Positions 51,187 to 63,802 of a stretch of 64,000 nucleotides of DNA are shown one piece after another (the stretch's first letter is position 1; each line of letters opens with the position of its first letter). The position numbers were made by a program, and so were the translations under genes. Below the pieces are notes generated by a model that was given only the letters and a program-made list of their open reading frames with translations, did not search any database and was not told the DNA's origin. This DNA comes from Alnus glutinosa (lineage: Eukaryota; Streptophyta; Magnoliopsida; Fagales; Betulaceae), in assembly GCF_958979055.1 (NCBI RefSeq), contig NC_084890.1, forward strand, positions 496,001 to 560,000, written 5' to 3'.

Positions 51187-53019
51187 TTTACAGTGGAGTG
51201 AATGGTAAAAAAAATACCTTCTAGCGCCGTCAAGGGTTCTGGGTTGTTCGGTAAATGAGAGTAAAAGAGGGTAAAAATTAAAATCCCCAATAAAGCGCTC
51301 CGTGCCTCTATGAGTCTTTTGACTGTGTTCGTAAAATCACTCGGATTGCCCTTTGTTTGCAGTTATTTACGGCGGTGTCCTTGGAGCTTACGCGTCGGGA
51401 TCGATGTTAACGTTCCTACTTGGTAAGTTCGTGACAAGTTCTCTGTTCTTGCATCTTTGTAATTGGATTTCAATCGGTGTGAAATAAATGCGTAAATGAA
51501 CGAAGAGTATTATTATTTTTTAATACAAAGACATATTTTTAAGTTTTTTAATGTTACTTTTTGCGATGTCAAAGTTAGGAAAAGGTAAAAAGTTAATTTT
51601 TTAACATCTTTTCTTAGGAGAGGTGGGGTTGGAGGGGGGCCAAATTTGGAAACGTGAAATATTAGGATTTTATATGTTTGTTACACTTTATTCTGTTTGA
51701 TTCCTGGGAAACTCCCAAGAAAATCCCCCATTTTCTTTTTCTCAGTTTACTCGTTTACGATCTTATAATTATCATTATTTTTCTTGGGTCTCAAGTCATT
51801 TAATTGGATTTCGAGAAAAATCTTCTTCTTACTAGACTTTGGCTTTGTACATTACATGTTGAAAAATGTTAAACATATTCTCACTCTCATATTTACAAGT
51901 GCATTTTTTTTTAAAAAAAAAAATGGGACATTTAAGATTAGTATTGAATTTTGGATGGATTATTTTAAAAAGTTTATGGATAGTTTTTTCTTTTCAGTTT
52001 TCATACATGGGAACAAAACATGCTAGACATATCTGTTTTAATTGACAGAAAAAAAATCAGTGTTTTTTTTCTTTTTTTAATTTACTTTACGTACTAATCA
52101 AATTCTGAAGTTACTTCATTTATATTTGATAATTTTAGACCACGTGATTTTTATATGTATTTTTAATAAGATTAATACATCAAATGTATTTTCACATGCA
52201 TTTTAAAAATATATATATGATGTTAGAACATTTTTTCTTACGTCGAACACCAATCAAAAATTGTTAAGCCAGTAAGTGTTTAGGAGATGTAAATTGTAAA
52301 GTGCTTTGAATTAGAGTTTTGAATAATAGCCAAAAATTTCTTTTACCTAATCGTTATTTACTTTCTATATAGTAGTTTTTATGCAACCGTTTTCATATCA
52401 AGAACCTTTTTTTTAACTCGGGGTCTGAAAAGTAGTGACAACGCAATACTGAAATGAGAGTTGATTACCTAATACGTACGTAGGTAGAATGATTGAACCC
52501 GTTCAATTGACTAATGTTGGGACTTTAGGTGCAGGCTGCATGGACCGCCGGCCCACTTTCCAACACGTGAGAATGACATACTCTAAAAATAGATGTGAAT
52601 TTCATCTCAATATTTTTTGTGAGATATAAGCTATTTAATTAAAGATAATAATCTTTTAGTTAAAGAAGCATATATGTTATAAATAACTGATAAAATATGT
52701 TGAAACTTCAGCAGATTTGATTAAGATCAACAATAACGCGTCTGACTGACCTTGAAACTGTGGGGAACTACCCTGTAAATGAAACGTGAACTTCGTTCAA
52801 GTCTCTATTCAAAGAGTCGCAGGGACAACGGAGGAATCAAAGTCTTCCCGTGCCCCAAGCTCACGGTAGCTAGGGGCGTAAAATACATTGAAACTTTCAA
52901 ATTAACAGCGTATGTTGTCTATAAAATGATGGCAGTGTCTGTTGTTCCGAACACGAAGACTGTTTTTATCTCAACGACGTACAAGAACAGATTGATTATT
53001 TGATTCTAGTGTTGGAGAC
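51187..53019. other. Intergenic region between trihelix and Nudix genes
   Basis: Head-to-head spacing between a minus-strand gene (start 51186) and a plus-strand gene (start 53020). The first 250 bp is the trihelix leader and promoter. The rest is AT-rich without a recognised gene. The stretch 52740-52990 is less AT-rich and may hold the leader of the Nudix gene. Confidence 0.5.
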
Positions 53020-56000
53020 ATGCCAGGAATGGAGGTTATGGTCGTTGCAAGTGATCAAGGGCAAAGTGTTAAGCTGCTGAGTTCGGTGTATGATGAGTAT
53101 GGAGGGGTCAATGTGGACATGGCCGACCAGCCTATGAACGTTGATGTCTTTACTTTCAAGCTTGGAGCTTCCATTTCTCATTGGAGAAAGCAGGTAGAAG
53201 TGCCGTTGGGGTTAAGAGTGCGTTTGTCACTGCAGTTTTACAGAGACTAAAAGTGTAATTCGGGAGTTCCATTTGAAAACGTAAAATAATTTACAATTTT
53301 AAAATCGCATGCAAATGGTGCATTATAATTTTATTAAATGCTTATATGTGTTTTTTAAATTACACATTTTAAAATTATTATTTTTAAATCTCATGTTTTG
53401 AGATTGTAAACCCACAAATCTTTGCTACAGTTCTTTTTTTTTTTTTTTTTTATCAAACTATATGGTTGTGTTTTTGTTTATGGGCGAGTTCTATATTATT
53501 ATAAAGTTATGGATCGCGGACCCCTGAAGTTTTTCAAGTTTATTTTTATTTTTATTTTTTATTTATTCCTACTTGAAGTTATTTGAAATAATTAGTTACT
53601 CTTCTATGTTTTTGCTTTGTGATGTACACTGAGTAATTCGACATGTCATATAAATGTCCATTAAGCATTCATTCAAATAATGAGGTGGCTTTTAAAATCA
53701 CCATTGGGCATTTGATAGATCAAATGCTGAATTTGATCAAATGGTAATTTTAAAAGCTACCTCATTATTTGATGGACACTTGATGAATATTTATAAGACA
53801 TGTAGAATTACTTGTATACACTCATTTAAGAAGTTTGTTTGAAAATCTATAAATTTGGATCTCCAACCTCTCAAATCGTGGTTTTAGTCTCTTTTTTGTA
53901 GTCAATTAAATCAAATTACACAAAAAAAAAAAAAAAACAAAAGTATTTATAATATGTCCCTTAGACCAAGCTCACCTCTGTTTTAATTTTTTTTATATAA
54001 AAGTAATGTCAACCCAACTAACCCAATTCTTTATTTTATTTTTTATTTTTTCATTCCTAAAGGACTGGAAACGAATTGCATAGACAAAGAAAAGTAAGAA
54101 CTCCTATGAAGTATAAAATTGAAATAAATCATCTTGCTAAACATGCCATAAATAGTTTCTATCATTTTCTTTATTGCTGTATCAATGAAGAAAGTTAACT
54201 AATCCCCCATTTGTTACAAGGCAAAAAGTATCTAAATTATGGTTTTTTTTTTTTTTTTTGGATGATTGAAAATAATATTTTATTTTTTCAACCTGTAGGG
54301 TAAGAAAGGTGTTTGGTTGAAAGTACCTATTGAGCTAGCCAGACTTGTTGAAGCTGCTGTTAAGGTGGGTCCTCAGAAGCTCATGTTTGAGAAAATTTTT
54401 TGAGGTTTGGCAATTACGCAGCTTGTGAGTGTTTTCTTCTGTTAAGCTTAACTTCTGTCATGCTCCTGTGCAGGAAGGATTTTGGTACCACCATGCGGAG
54501 CCAAAATACTTGATGCTTCTGTATTGGCTTCCTCAAGGAGCTCATACTCTTCCTGCAAATGCCAGCCACCGAGTGAGTATTGGTGCATTTGTCATGAATG
54601 ACAGAAGAGAGGTAATTCCTTATAACCATCATTGATATGCTGGCTACCATTCTGCCTCTTTAAGATGCATGTCTGCTTCACTTGCAATCTTTTCTGCCTT
54701 TATTGTTTGATTGTTGGGAAAAGTCCACGTAACTTTTTCAAATCATTACCGCATTGTTAATGTCTCCTCAAACTACCAATTGTCTCAATGTCACTCCTTA
54801 AACTAACAAAAAATGTTAATGTTCTCTTAATGACAAAAATATCCTTCATAAAATTATTAAAATAAAATAAAAACTAAAAAAAATATTAAAAAATATAAAA
54901 TAACAAAAATTTATACAAAAATAAAAATTTAAAACTGGTTTTTTTTTTTTAAAGAAAAAAAATGTTTTTATAAATTTTCAGTTATTTTTTCGTTTTTTTT
55001 AAAAAAATATATATATATATATTTTTTAATTTAATAAAAAACTGGTTTTTCTTTTTCATTTTTTTTTTAATTTTCAGCTATTTTTTCCCTTTTATTTTTT
55101 TTTTAAAAAAATCGTTCTTTTTTTTTTTAAAAAAAAATTGTTTTTGTTATTTTTTATTTTATTTGTTTTTTTTTTAAAAAAAATAATTTTTTAATTTTTT
55201 ATTATTTTAATTTTTAGTTTTTTTTTTTCTTCAAGTTTATAAGGACATTTTTATTTTATTCAAAAAAATTTAGGGTCGTTTTTGTCTTTTTGTTGGTCTT
55301 AGAGGGGACATTGACATTTTTTGATAGTTTGAGGGGGGACATTGACATAATTGATAGTTTGAGGGTACATTGACAATTGAGTGGTAGTTTGAGGGGGGAT
55401 ATGTATACTTTTCCCTTGATTGTTTCCTTTGCAAACTTGTTTATGATTGAATGCTGAAATTAGCATTGAGTTAACATATGTAACCAGTTCTAGCAAGCAG
55501 ACTTGGTTTAGTTTTCTTGTAGCCAGGTCTGTACATTTTTTAGTCTATCTATTCTAACTCCAATCATCTATTATTATTGGACCTCATTATTTGACAAACT
55601 TAAATACTAGTTGCTCTAAGTCTCTGTCTCTCTCTGTCTCTGGCATTTGCATTCTCTATGAATCATTCTATTTTTCGCAGTTGTTTTTGAATTTTAGGAA
55701 GCACTTATGTCTTCTTGCTTCTGAAGTAATAGAAGAGACCCCTGTATACTTTATATTGCATATTGAACTTGAGGAAATTGCATTAGCAAGTCTGTAGTCG
55801 TGTCTTAAAATTTCTGCATTTTCAACTTTGTAGCTGCTAGTGGTCCAAGAAAAGCTAGGGTTTTTCCGGGGAAAAGGTATCTGGAAGTTACCTACAGGAA
55901 CTGTTGATGAGGTAATTATACCAGGCTAAGCTCTTCTTTCATCTAAACTATGCATTGAGTATGTTATCCTTACTAAACTTCGTCATATCCAAAGGGGGAA

Positions 56001-57193
56001 GATATATTTGCAGCTGCAGTGAGAGAAGTCAAAGAAGAGACAGGAGTAAGTGATAATTGTGTAATAGAGATTTTTAATTAGATTTGAATTATTATGAAGG
56101 TCAATTACTTGAGCCATCTATATATTTTGTTTTAAATTTTTTTGGGATTTCTACTGCTTCAGGTCGACGCAGAATTTGTTGAAGTACTAGCATTCAGGTA
56201 ATGAAGTTGCTCAAAATAAAATTATTTGATAAACATACTCATTATATAGCCATTATCTCTCAGTATTTGCTGTAAACTATCATTTGATTGAGTTTCCGAA
56301 CTCAGCTAAACTTCTGACTCTATGTCATGATGCCATTACAGCCAGGCCAAGCTCTTTATGGCAGTCATGTTCTTTATGCTTATACATGTTGTCAATATAT
56401 ATATGCTCTCCTTGCACCTGACATATGCTATTTTTTTTTTTTTTTTTTTTTTTTGTACTTACATGTAAATTGGAGTGTTTTGAAAATTGTTTATCTCTAG
56501 AGCTTATTGTTTGCTTCTAGTTCCTGAAAAATAAAATTGTGACTCTTCTTTGACATAACTTACAGACAAAGCCACAAGTCATTCTATGAGAAGTCGGATT
56601 TATTCTTTGTTTGCATGCTGCAACCCCTTTCCTTCGATATCCAGATACAGGAATCAGAGATAGATGCAGCTCGGGTAAATTTCTGATCAAAGAAGAGGAT
56701 AAGAAAAATATGTATTTATTTTTCACTTGACAAGCATATGGAAACATCTATTTCTACATAAGATGAAATGCTCTAACACCTCCACCTCTTAACCTTATAT
56801 TCCTATTCTCCTATGATAAATACCTCCTGCACTAGATTTCATAGTTATTGTACCTGAAAAAATGCAACCCTGAGAAACTATTTGTCTTAGCTTTTATTGT
56901 TGCTTACATTTAACAAAGAAAAGAGGAAAGCAATTACTGACAAACTTGCTTCACATATTCATTATTGCCTGCAGTGGATACCATTCAAGGAATATGTAGC
57001 ACAGCCATTTATCCAAAAGGACGAGCTTATGAAGTACGTTGCAGACATTTGCTTGGAAAAGATTGATGGGGACTATTCTGGATTTACTCCGGTGCGAACA
57101 ACTTCAAGTATTTCTAATAAAAAGAGCTATTTGTATCTGAACAAATTGAGCATGGGAATAGGGAGTAACATGTTCATCAGCCCTAGCATTTAA
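53020..57193 (+). CDS. NUDT2: Nudix hydrolase, NUDT2-type
   Basis: Cytosolic Nudix pyrophosphohydrolase; the Arabidopsis relatives act on ADP-ribose and NADH. Eight exons, 53020-53193, 54299-54364, 54474-54611, 55834-55911, 55995-56045, 56163-56197, 56566-56674 and 56975-57193, give 870 nt and 289 aa. The N-terminal half has the plant NUDT domain (HWRKQGKKGVWLKVPIEL, KEGFWYHHAEPKYLMLLYW, LPANASHRVSIGAFV). The Nudix box is complete: Gly148, Glu154, Arg162, Glu163, Glu166, Glu167, Gly169, matching GX5EX7REUXEEXGU. The end has SGFTPVRTTSS, shared with NUDT2/10-like proteins. Introns 1 and 3 carry MITE-like inserts. It is the syntenic match of At5g47650. Confidence 0.95.
53623..53820. mobile_element. 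Foldback element / MITE in NUDT2 intron 1
   Basis: Two arms of roughly 95 bp form a long imperfect hairpin. The left arm has 'aataatgaggtggcttttaa'; the right arm has its near complement 'ttaaaagctacctcattatt'. The outer ends pair as AGTAATTCGACATG against AGTAATTCTACATG. The target duplication is not clear. Confidence 0.7.
54716..55415. mobile_element. Mutator-like MITE in NUDT2 intron 3, 700 bp
   Basis: The ends are GGGAAAAGT at the left and its complement ACTTTTCCC at the right. Inner subrepeats mirror each other ('cctcaaactacc' / 'ggtagtttgagg', 'aatgtcactcc' / 'ggggacatt'). A perfect 9-bp duplication, TTGATTGTT, flanks it at 54707-54715 and 55416-55424. The middle is nearly all A and T, with many homopolymers, and codes for nothing. 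Confidence 0.9.
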
Positions 57194-58384
57194 TTTTATT
57201 TTTTTTTCCAATTTTTTATATGCATTCTTTCATTTGTAACGGGAAAATTTGTTTCCCAAGATGCTGGAGGGTAGCTAAATAGACAAACCATGACTACTAA
57301 GGAGCAAATCTCCATTTATGTTATGCATTTATTTTATAGTCTAATAAGGAATTGATTTCTAATTCAGAATCTTTCCTTACTAGAGTCACTATAGTCTTAG
57401 AAGTCATAACTTCATTGGTCTTTTATGTAACCTGTATTCTATTGTTTTTTTATTTAAAGGGGAAGTATCAATAACAAAAGTATGAGTTGATTATTATTTT
57501 AGAATACAATTTACTATGTTTTGAAGGTTAAGACTCTCTCGAAGTAGCAGATTTATCCTTTCCTATATCTTGTTACTAGTGGTTTCACATATGTAGCTTG
57601 TATTGTAAGTGGCGATCATAAAGTTGCATGGGATGTGGTTGTCTTCAGAAGCTGATTTGATATTCTAAGGGCAGCAGAGTTGTCACAAATCTGACGAAAA
57701 ATCATTGTTGAGGGCCTTGGTCACACTCATTTGATTTCAACTAGATCAAAAATGTCCATCGAGTTGCCTGCAATAACAGAGCAAAACTTGTTTACTTGGT
57801 CGCAGACAACCTCTGAAAACAAATGAATTTTTTTGGTTTCTGTCATTCTCCTTTACACAAAATGTCCTCCAGCAACTAGAGCATAAACATTTGTGCAAAC
57901 TTCGTTTGGAGTTTCTTTTGATATGGATCAAGTAGATTTCCTTTATAAGCAGAATCATTGGCATGAGCACTAATCTGCTACATATATTCTGTTTATCATG
58001 ACCAGCAGAACCTATCTAGACAGAAACCGGCAACAGCTCGACGAATGATGGGAATGATTCCTTGGCAATTAGCAATCCCTCAGAATTTGAATGTGATCTG
58101 ATGCATGTCCACCATGTTAGAGGTGCCAGGCTGCTTGTCCTTTGATTTTTATTCTACCATCTGACTGAAAGTTCAACCAAAGTAGGGAAAACTTACGAGA
58201 TACACTTGGATTTCTTGAAGCCTCGAACAAATATAAGTAAAAAAACTTAGCAAACATTCCTTAGTGTAGGCCTCAGATCCCACCATTAACGCAATACAGA
58301 TACCAATAAAAATACGTATTCGTATTGTTCGTATTGTGAAATGCCTGTATAAGACTAATTAATAATGACAAGAAACCGTATCCC
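57194..58384. other. Spacer downstream of NUDT2
   Basis: It contains the NUDT2 3' UTR and about 1 kb of unremarkable AT-rich DNA. Short open frames at 57746-57970 match nothing I recognise. Confidence 0.45.
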
Positions 58385-58565
58385 AAAAACTGAAACCACT
58401 CAGGAATTCTCTCCATAACTCTTGGCTCAGCTCCAGAAACTATGAACTTTGCAACATCAGCAAAGCTAGTAAACTTTCTCATCAAGTATTTCAATGGAGA
58501 ATTGTTGCTCAAAATCCATAACAAGCTCTCTGTCCAGGCTTGAGTTTTTTATTAGTATCGAATGC
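58385..58565 (-). pseudogene. Remnant of a mitochondrial acyl carrier protein gene
   Basis: On the minus strand the pieces ELVMDFEQQFSIEI (just after a trace of the Ser-attachment region, SLDR) and FADVAKFIVSGAEP match the C-terminal half of mitochondrial acyl carrier protein, mtACP3 type, in two different frames. The DSLD motif that takes the phosphopantetheine arm is damaged, the helix between the pieces is garbled, and no N-terminal or transit-peptide exon was found. Acyl carrier protein mtACP3 (At5g47630) lies close to NF-YB2 and NUDT2 in Arabidopsis, so this is probably the decayed local ortholog rather than a retrocopy. A retrocopy remains possible. Confidence 0.65.
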
Positions 58566-58780
58566 AACAATTGTAGTTGTGGGATTCTGGCAAATAATAA
58601 AGCAATAAAGAGGCCTGGTTACAACAATTCTAGCAATCCCGAAAGCTGATTTTCTTTTTTTAAACCTCTCCATCTGCTTTCAATTACTGCTGTTATTATT
58701 TCCTTCTTTTTCTTCATCTTAGCACTTTGACCTGAGGAAGGCTGCTTTTAATTTTGCCACAGGATTAATCTATCCTTGTT
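58566..58780. other. Short spacer before the TRIM cluster
   Basis: AT-rich sequence with no feature recognised. Confidence 0.4.
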
Positions 58781-59286
58781 TGTTGGGTAATCTTGGGCCT
58801 CTCTCAACCCCAAAAGCTAGCTCATGAGGTGAGGCTTTTCCTCACACTTATAAACCAACCACTAACCCCTTCCACAACCAATGTGGGATAAATCCCAACA
58901 ATCTCCCCCTTCACACATTGGGCTTGGATTGGCTAACATCGACCCCTTACACGGATTGGGTTGAGACTTGTTGTAACTTGGGCTCTGATACCAGTGTTGG
59001 ATTGTGAGCTAGCTTTTGGGGTTAAGAGAGGCCCAAGACCACCTAACACTGGTATCAGAGCCCAGGTTTACCAACAAAGTCTCAGGCCCTATAATCTGCG
59101 GGAGAAACGGGTTGTCCTTGCTCCAACCCAAGGCCCAATGTGTGAGGGGGAGATTGTTGAGGTTGTCCCATATTGGTTGTGGAAGGGGTTGGTGGTCAGT
59201 TTATAAGTGTGAGGGAAAGCCTTACCTCAAGAGCTAGCTTTTGGGGTTGAGAGAGGCTCAAGACCACCTAACACTGGTATCAGAGC
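58781..59286. mobile_element. TRIM elements, head-to-head fossil cluster
   Basis: Terminal-repeat retrotransposon in miniature; non-coding. An LTR of about 120 bp in minus orientation (58781-58900) is followed by a purine tract, a short internal region and a primer-binding site on the minus strand (58982-58993). A short LTR copy (58995-59048) and a plus-strand primer site TGGTATCAGAGC (59050-59061) come next. Then come another internal region, a purine tract near 59142 and a plus-oriented LTR (59155-59273) with one more primer site (59275-59286). LTRs run TGTTG...CAACA or TAACA. The primer sites fit initiator tRNA-Met. So two elements lie head to head and share a central LTR. The LTR copies have clearly diverged, which suggests some age. 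The cluster is not whole. Confidence 0.8.
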
Positions 59287-59289
59287 CCG

Positions 59290-61745
59290 GGTTTTCCCAG
59301 TTTCTCTTTCAACCTTCGTGTGAAAGGCTTTGAACACATCTAGCACCTGATCTTTAGTTTTCAAAGCAAAAACCCACATTTTTCTAGAGTGATCAGTAAT
59401 AAAGGTCACATAATAAAGTGCACTACCAAGACTTTTAGTGTTTATAGTGCAGACATCAGTGTGAACTAAATCAAGAATATTAGTCTTTCTTGATTGTGGG
59501 GATTTATGAAATGAAACTCTTCTTTGTTTTCCAACAAGACAATGAGTACAGAGCATTAGTGACGTACCTTTGATATTAGTTAGAAGCTGCTTCTTTGGCA
59601 AGAACTTGAAGTCCCTTCTCACTCATGTGACCAAGCCTCTTGTGCCATAGCTCAGTGGAAGTTTCATTCTCAACAACATTCACATCTCCCTTGACTAATC
59701 TTGTTTCAGTCTTGTAGAGAGTGTTAATCTTCTTTCCCCTGGCTAAAATAAAAGAACCCTTGCAAAGTTTTCATTGTCCACCTCCAAGATAATTATGGTA
59801 GCCTTCATCATCAAGCTTCCCAATGGAAATCAAGTTAAAGCGCATCTCAGGAACACATCTGACATCTTTGAGAAGCAATTTGCACCCAATGCTGGTTTCT
59901 AACTGTATATCTCTCATGCCCACAATTTCACATTTTGCTTCATTTCCCATCCTGACCCAACCAAAGTTGCCACTGATGTAGGAAGAGAAGAAATCTCTAT
60001 ATGGCGTAATATGAAAGGAAGCTGCCGTATCAACTACCCACATAGACTCATGACATGCGAGATTAACATAAACATCTTCACAAACAACTAAATCATCACC
60101 ATCAGATGCAACTGCTGCAGTGTTTTTTTCTTCTTTCGATTCTTCACATTTTTCTTTCAACTGTTCATTTTTAAATTTTTTGCAATGTCTCTTCATATGC
60201 CCAAGCTTGCCACAGTGAAAACATTTTATCTCTTTTCTTGTCTTGGACATTCCCCTTGACTTGTCACGACTGTCATCACCACAAGGTTTTCTGCTTTTAC
60301 TTCTCCATCGCTTTTCTGTAACAAGTGCCTCTGTATGAGAAGAAATACCATGCTCTTTTCTTTTTACCTCTTCATTGAACATGCTGTCTTTTACCATACC
60401 CATAGTCATCACACCGTTGGGAGCCGAATTGCTGAGTGACACTACCAAGGTTTCCCAACTATCCGGCAAAGAACTCAACATAAGTAATGCTTGCACCTCA
60501 TCATCTAGCACAAGTTTCATGGTAGACAACTCATTCAATAATCTTTGAAAATTACTCAAATGCTCCGTAACACTTTGCCCATCTTTGTACTTTAAATTCA
60601 CAAGCCTTCTTATCATAAATGCTTTGTTTTGAGCAGTCTTTCGCTGATAAAGACTCTCTAACTTCAACCAAAGTAAGTAAGCATCAACTTCTTTGGCTAC
60701 ATGATGGAAGACACTTTGATCAATCCATTGCTTAATATGTCCGACGGCTTTCCTATTTAATTTCTTCCATTCATCATCGGTTTTGGCATCCGGTTTAATC
60801 CCATTCAACTCAATAGGCTCAAACAATTCTTTACAGTACAAAATATCTTTCATCCTAGTCTTCCAAATTGAATAACTGGAAGCTGTGAGTTTAACCATGC
60901 TATTAGATGACTCCTCCATTTAATTTACACAGCAATTTCATAACCAAAGCTCTGATACCACTTTGTTGGGGTGAATGTCAATAACAAAATCACAGTGAAA
61001 AATATCTACCCCTCTTTGTGCAAATTAAATAGTTAATCTAGCTAGCACCAAAATATCAACTCACCCAAGAACAATGCAGAAAAATAAATCCAGCTAGTAA
61101 CCACCACAAGCAAGACACCAAAATTTTTACGTGGAAAACCCTCCGGTGTGAAGGGAAAAACCACGGGACCTAGTCCAGTTAAAACTTCCACTATCAACAA
61201 TAATGGGCTTACAAATTGTCTTCTCTAGAACAATATCTAGAGGTTATCACCACATCAAGAATATACACATTCTTGAATTAAAACATAAATTCATCACTAT
61301 AAAAGTGGATTCCAACAACAATAAAGAAAGGTCTCACCAAGTGGGGATGAACAATCGAGCAACTGGAGAGGAAGTCCAACGATCGACACCGGTCAATGCG
61401 TAGCTGTCGTCGTTAGGAACAACATACTAAAATTTCATCAAGATCGGACCATAGATGACCCTCCAATCTTTGACGGAAATAGTTATGTTGGAAGCTCTAT
61501 TTTTCTCCTCTCCCTCACTGTTTTCTTGAGAGCCTTTTAAAAAACTCACTTCCCCCTCTCTGTAACTCAAGCGAAAAATTAGTTTGCCTCCCTTTTCTTT
61601 CTATTTTTTTTTTTCTCTTGCAGGTCGCAAGTCAAGAGAGTCACGCACTGTGCGTGACTTCTCTTTTGCTACAGAACAGAGGGCTACTGCCCTCTGTTTT
61701 TCAGCAAACCTGGGTTGGTCCCCACATAGGAGGGACCACCCAACA
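59290..61745 (-). mobile_element. Ty1/Copia LTR retrotransposon fossil, 5' part
   Basis: Minus-strand partial Copia element. The 5' LTR is 60964-61745 (782 bp, TGTTGG...CCAACA ends). A primer-binding site for initiator tRNA-Met lies at 60949-60960. A gag region with a CCHC zinc knuckle (CFHCGKLGHMKRHC) and a retroviral-type protease trace (VVDTAASFHITP) lie in 59771-60919. Pre-integrase and integrase core sequence (CLVGKQRRVSFH, LDLVHTDVC, FITDHSRKMWVF) lies in 59290-59622. Reverse transcriptase, RNase H and the 3' LTR are not in the window next to it; the element abuts the TRIM cluster instead. It is broken. With one LTR its age cannot be estimated, but long readable stretches suggest it is not very old. 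Confidence 0.9.
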
Positions 61746-63802
61746 TTGTTGTAGAGGAAAAGCATAAATGTGTTGGGACATCGAATTGTTGTAACCGCGC
61801 CTTGTTTCGAAGTGGACTCAACTCAAATATGGATCCTAAATTTTAAAAACCTATGCAGTTATGAATGTTTTGGACGTTTGGAGATTGTACCAAGTGTGAA
61901 TTTCATAGAAAAAAATCATAAATTTGCATAAGAATTTGTACTGAAAAAAAAATAAGATGGTAAAATGAAGATGCTATTTTATATTTTATTGGCAAATAAA
62001 TTTAGATGGTAAATATGAAATTGGTTTTTAGATGGTAAATATATATGATATCACTTCATTTAAAATTTAAAATGATATAGCATAATATTCACCATTACTA
62101 ACAAAACAAAATCTTAATTAACAGTAAATAAAATGTTTTCCATCTTACTTGAAATGAAAAGAATCCTCATCGTGATCTTGGCCGGACTAAACTGCCGGCC
62201 GCAGCTTCTAGCTAGATGCTACTCAAAGAGATCGTAGCCTTTTAGAGCAGTACTGTATATTTTGTTGACTCAAATAAATTCCACAACCACTGGGATAGTG
62301 CTCGGGCCAAAGGCTGTTTTAGACCTTTTGGGTTGCCTAGACGACTACTTGCAGCAGTTGAATAAGAATAGACGTCAAAAAGTTGAAATTCTTTTACCTT
62401 CTTATACTTGTAAAAGGACCATACCCCTTCATTCTTGGCAAAAGGCCCAACGACCAAAGCAATACACCCATTCGGAGCATTGACAACAACAATGTTCTTT
62501 TATAGATAATCTAAGGGTAGATAGGACTGTCGCGTTTGTATAGTTTATAATATTACTCAATAAGTAATTGATAATTTGATGGTGCGACATTATCTCACTT
62601 TATTATAGTGACAATCTCAATCAATTTTTAGAATTTTTAATTTTTTTTTAAAAAGAATTGAATCAAAATTTGACTAGCATTGCCACGTTAATATATAGAG
62701 AGAATAGCATTATATATTATTTTCTTTTGAAATGAAAAGATAAACATTATGCAATTCTCTAAATTTGAATTAACATGTCAATTTAGTGAATTGGATTAGA
62801 GAAAATGATTGTCCGAGGAAAAGTTTGTCCGACACTGAGACAATCGTACATGGAGAAAAAGTAGTTGAATATGCAATTCAGTTGGAAGGAGCCAAACTCA
62901 AGTAGAAACAAAAGTGCTTCGTCAGTTTCCTTGTGAGGGTAGATCGCTAGACATGGAGACAAACGGCTAAATTATGTGGATTTTGTTTTACAATCCACAG
63001 TGGGGGCAAAATGTTATCCACTGAGCTATGAAATTCTATCCTTTAATTTATTCATTTCTCGAATGTTTTCTTCATTTTCAATATATATGAAGCCGGCAAA
63101 CAGGTTACCCATCTGAAATCCTTATTTTTTTTTTTACGGTAGAAAATTATTAACATTTTATCTTCGACCTATTGAATTAAACAAGTAAAACTTTTTAACT
63201 TTATATTAATATGTTAATTTTTTTTTGTTGAGTTTGTAAAAAATTGTCAGTTCTTTAGTGTACTTATATGATTTGTTGAGCGGAGTCATGCACCCTGGCT
63301 GCAAGAGATCCTAATTGGATTTATTCCTAATAAAATATCTTAAAGTACAAAAGGTCTGCTTGCTTGCTTACTAAGGATTAATATATGAATTACTTACCCT
63401 ATATCACTTGATTGGAATAGATAGTAACAATGGAAAATAAATTTATCACAAGTAATCAATATGATATGGGGTAATTAATAATTACAATGCTTAATTGGAA
63501 GATCTAAACAACCTGTCCTTTTTTTTCTTCTTTTTCTTTCTATCTTCTTCACCTTCTACTTCACAAAAGAGCAGTAAAACCTACATTATCCCCACACAAC
63601 CGATCACTCTAATCAAAAGGGAAGTGGAAAATTAGTAAAACAACAGAAGAAACATGGCACCATATATAATCATCATCAAGGAAACATATCTCAATTTGTT
63701 TGGGAGCAAGTGAGAAGGAAGAAACTTAGATAAATTAGAATCAACATCATCATCCATCTTCTATTGAGAAACACATCATCCGCCTTCAAACGCACTGAAA
63801 AC
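61746..63802. other. Gene-free spacer between Copia fossil and NF-YB gene
   Basis: AT-rich DNA with a less AT-rich stretch at 62160-62470 that I could not assign and a dispersed repeat at 63150-63260. The last 200-300 bp is the probable 3' UTR of the NF-YB gene on the minus strand. No gene was recognised. Confidence 0.5.

Noticed and set aside
57746-57970. Cysteine-containing frame downstream of NUDT2
   Set aside because: No family resemblance and no start or splice context.
62242-62483. Overlapping frames on both strands at 62.2-62.5 kb
   Set aside because: No recognisable motif, splice context or composition of a gene.
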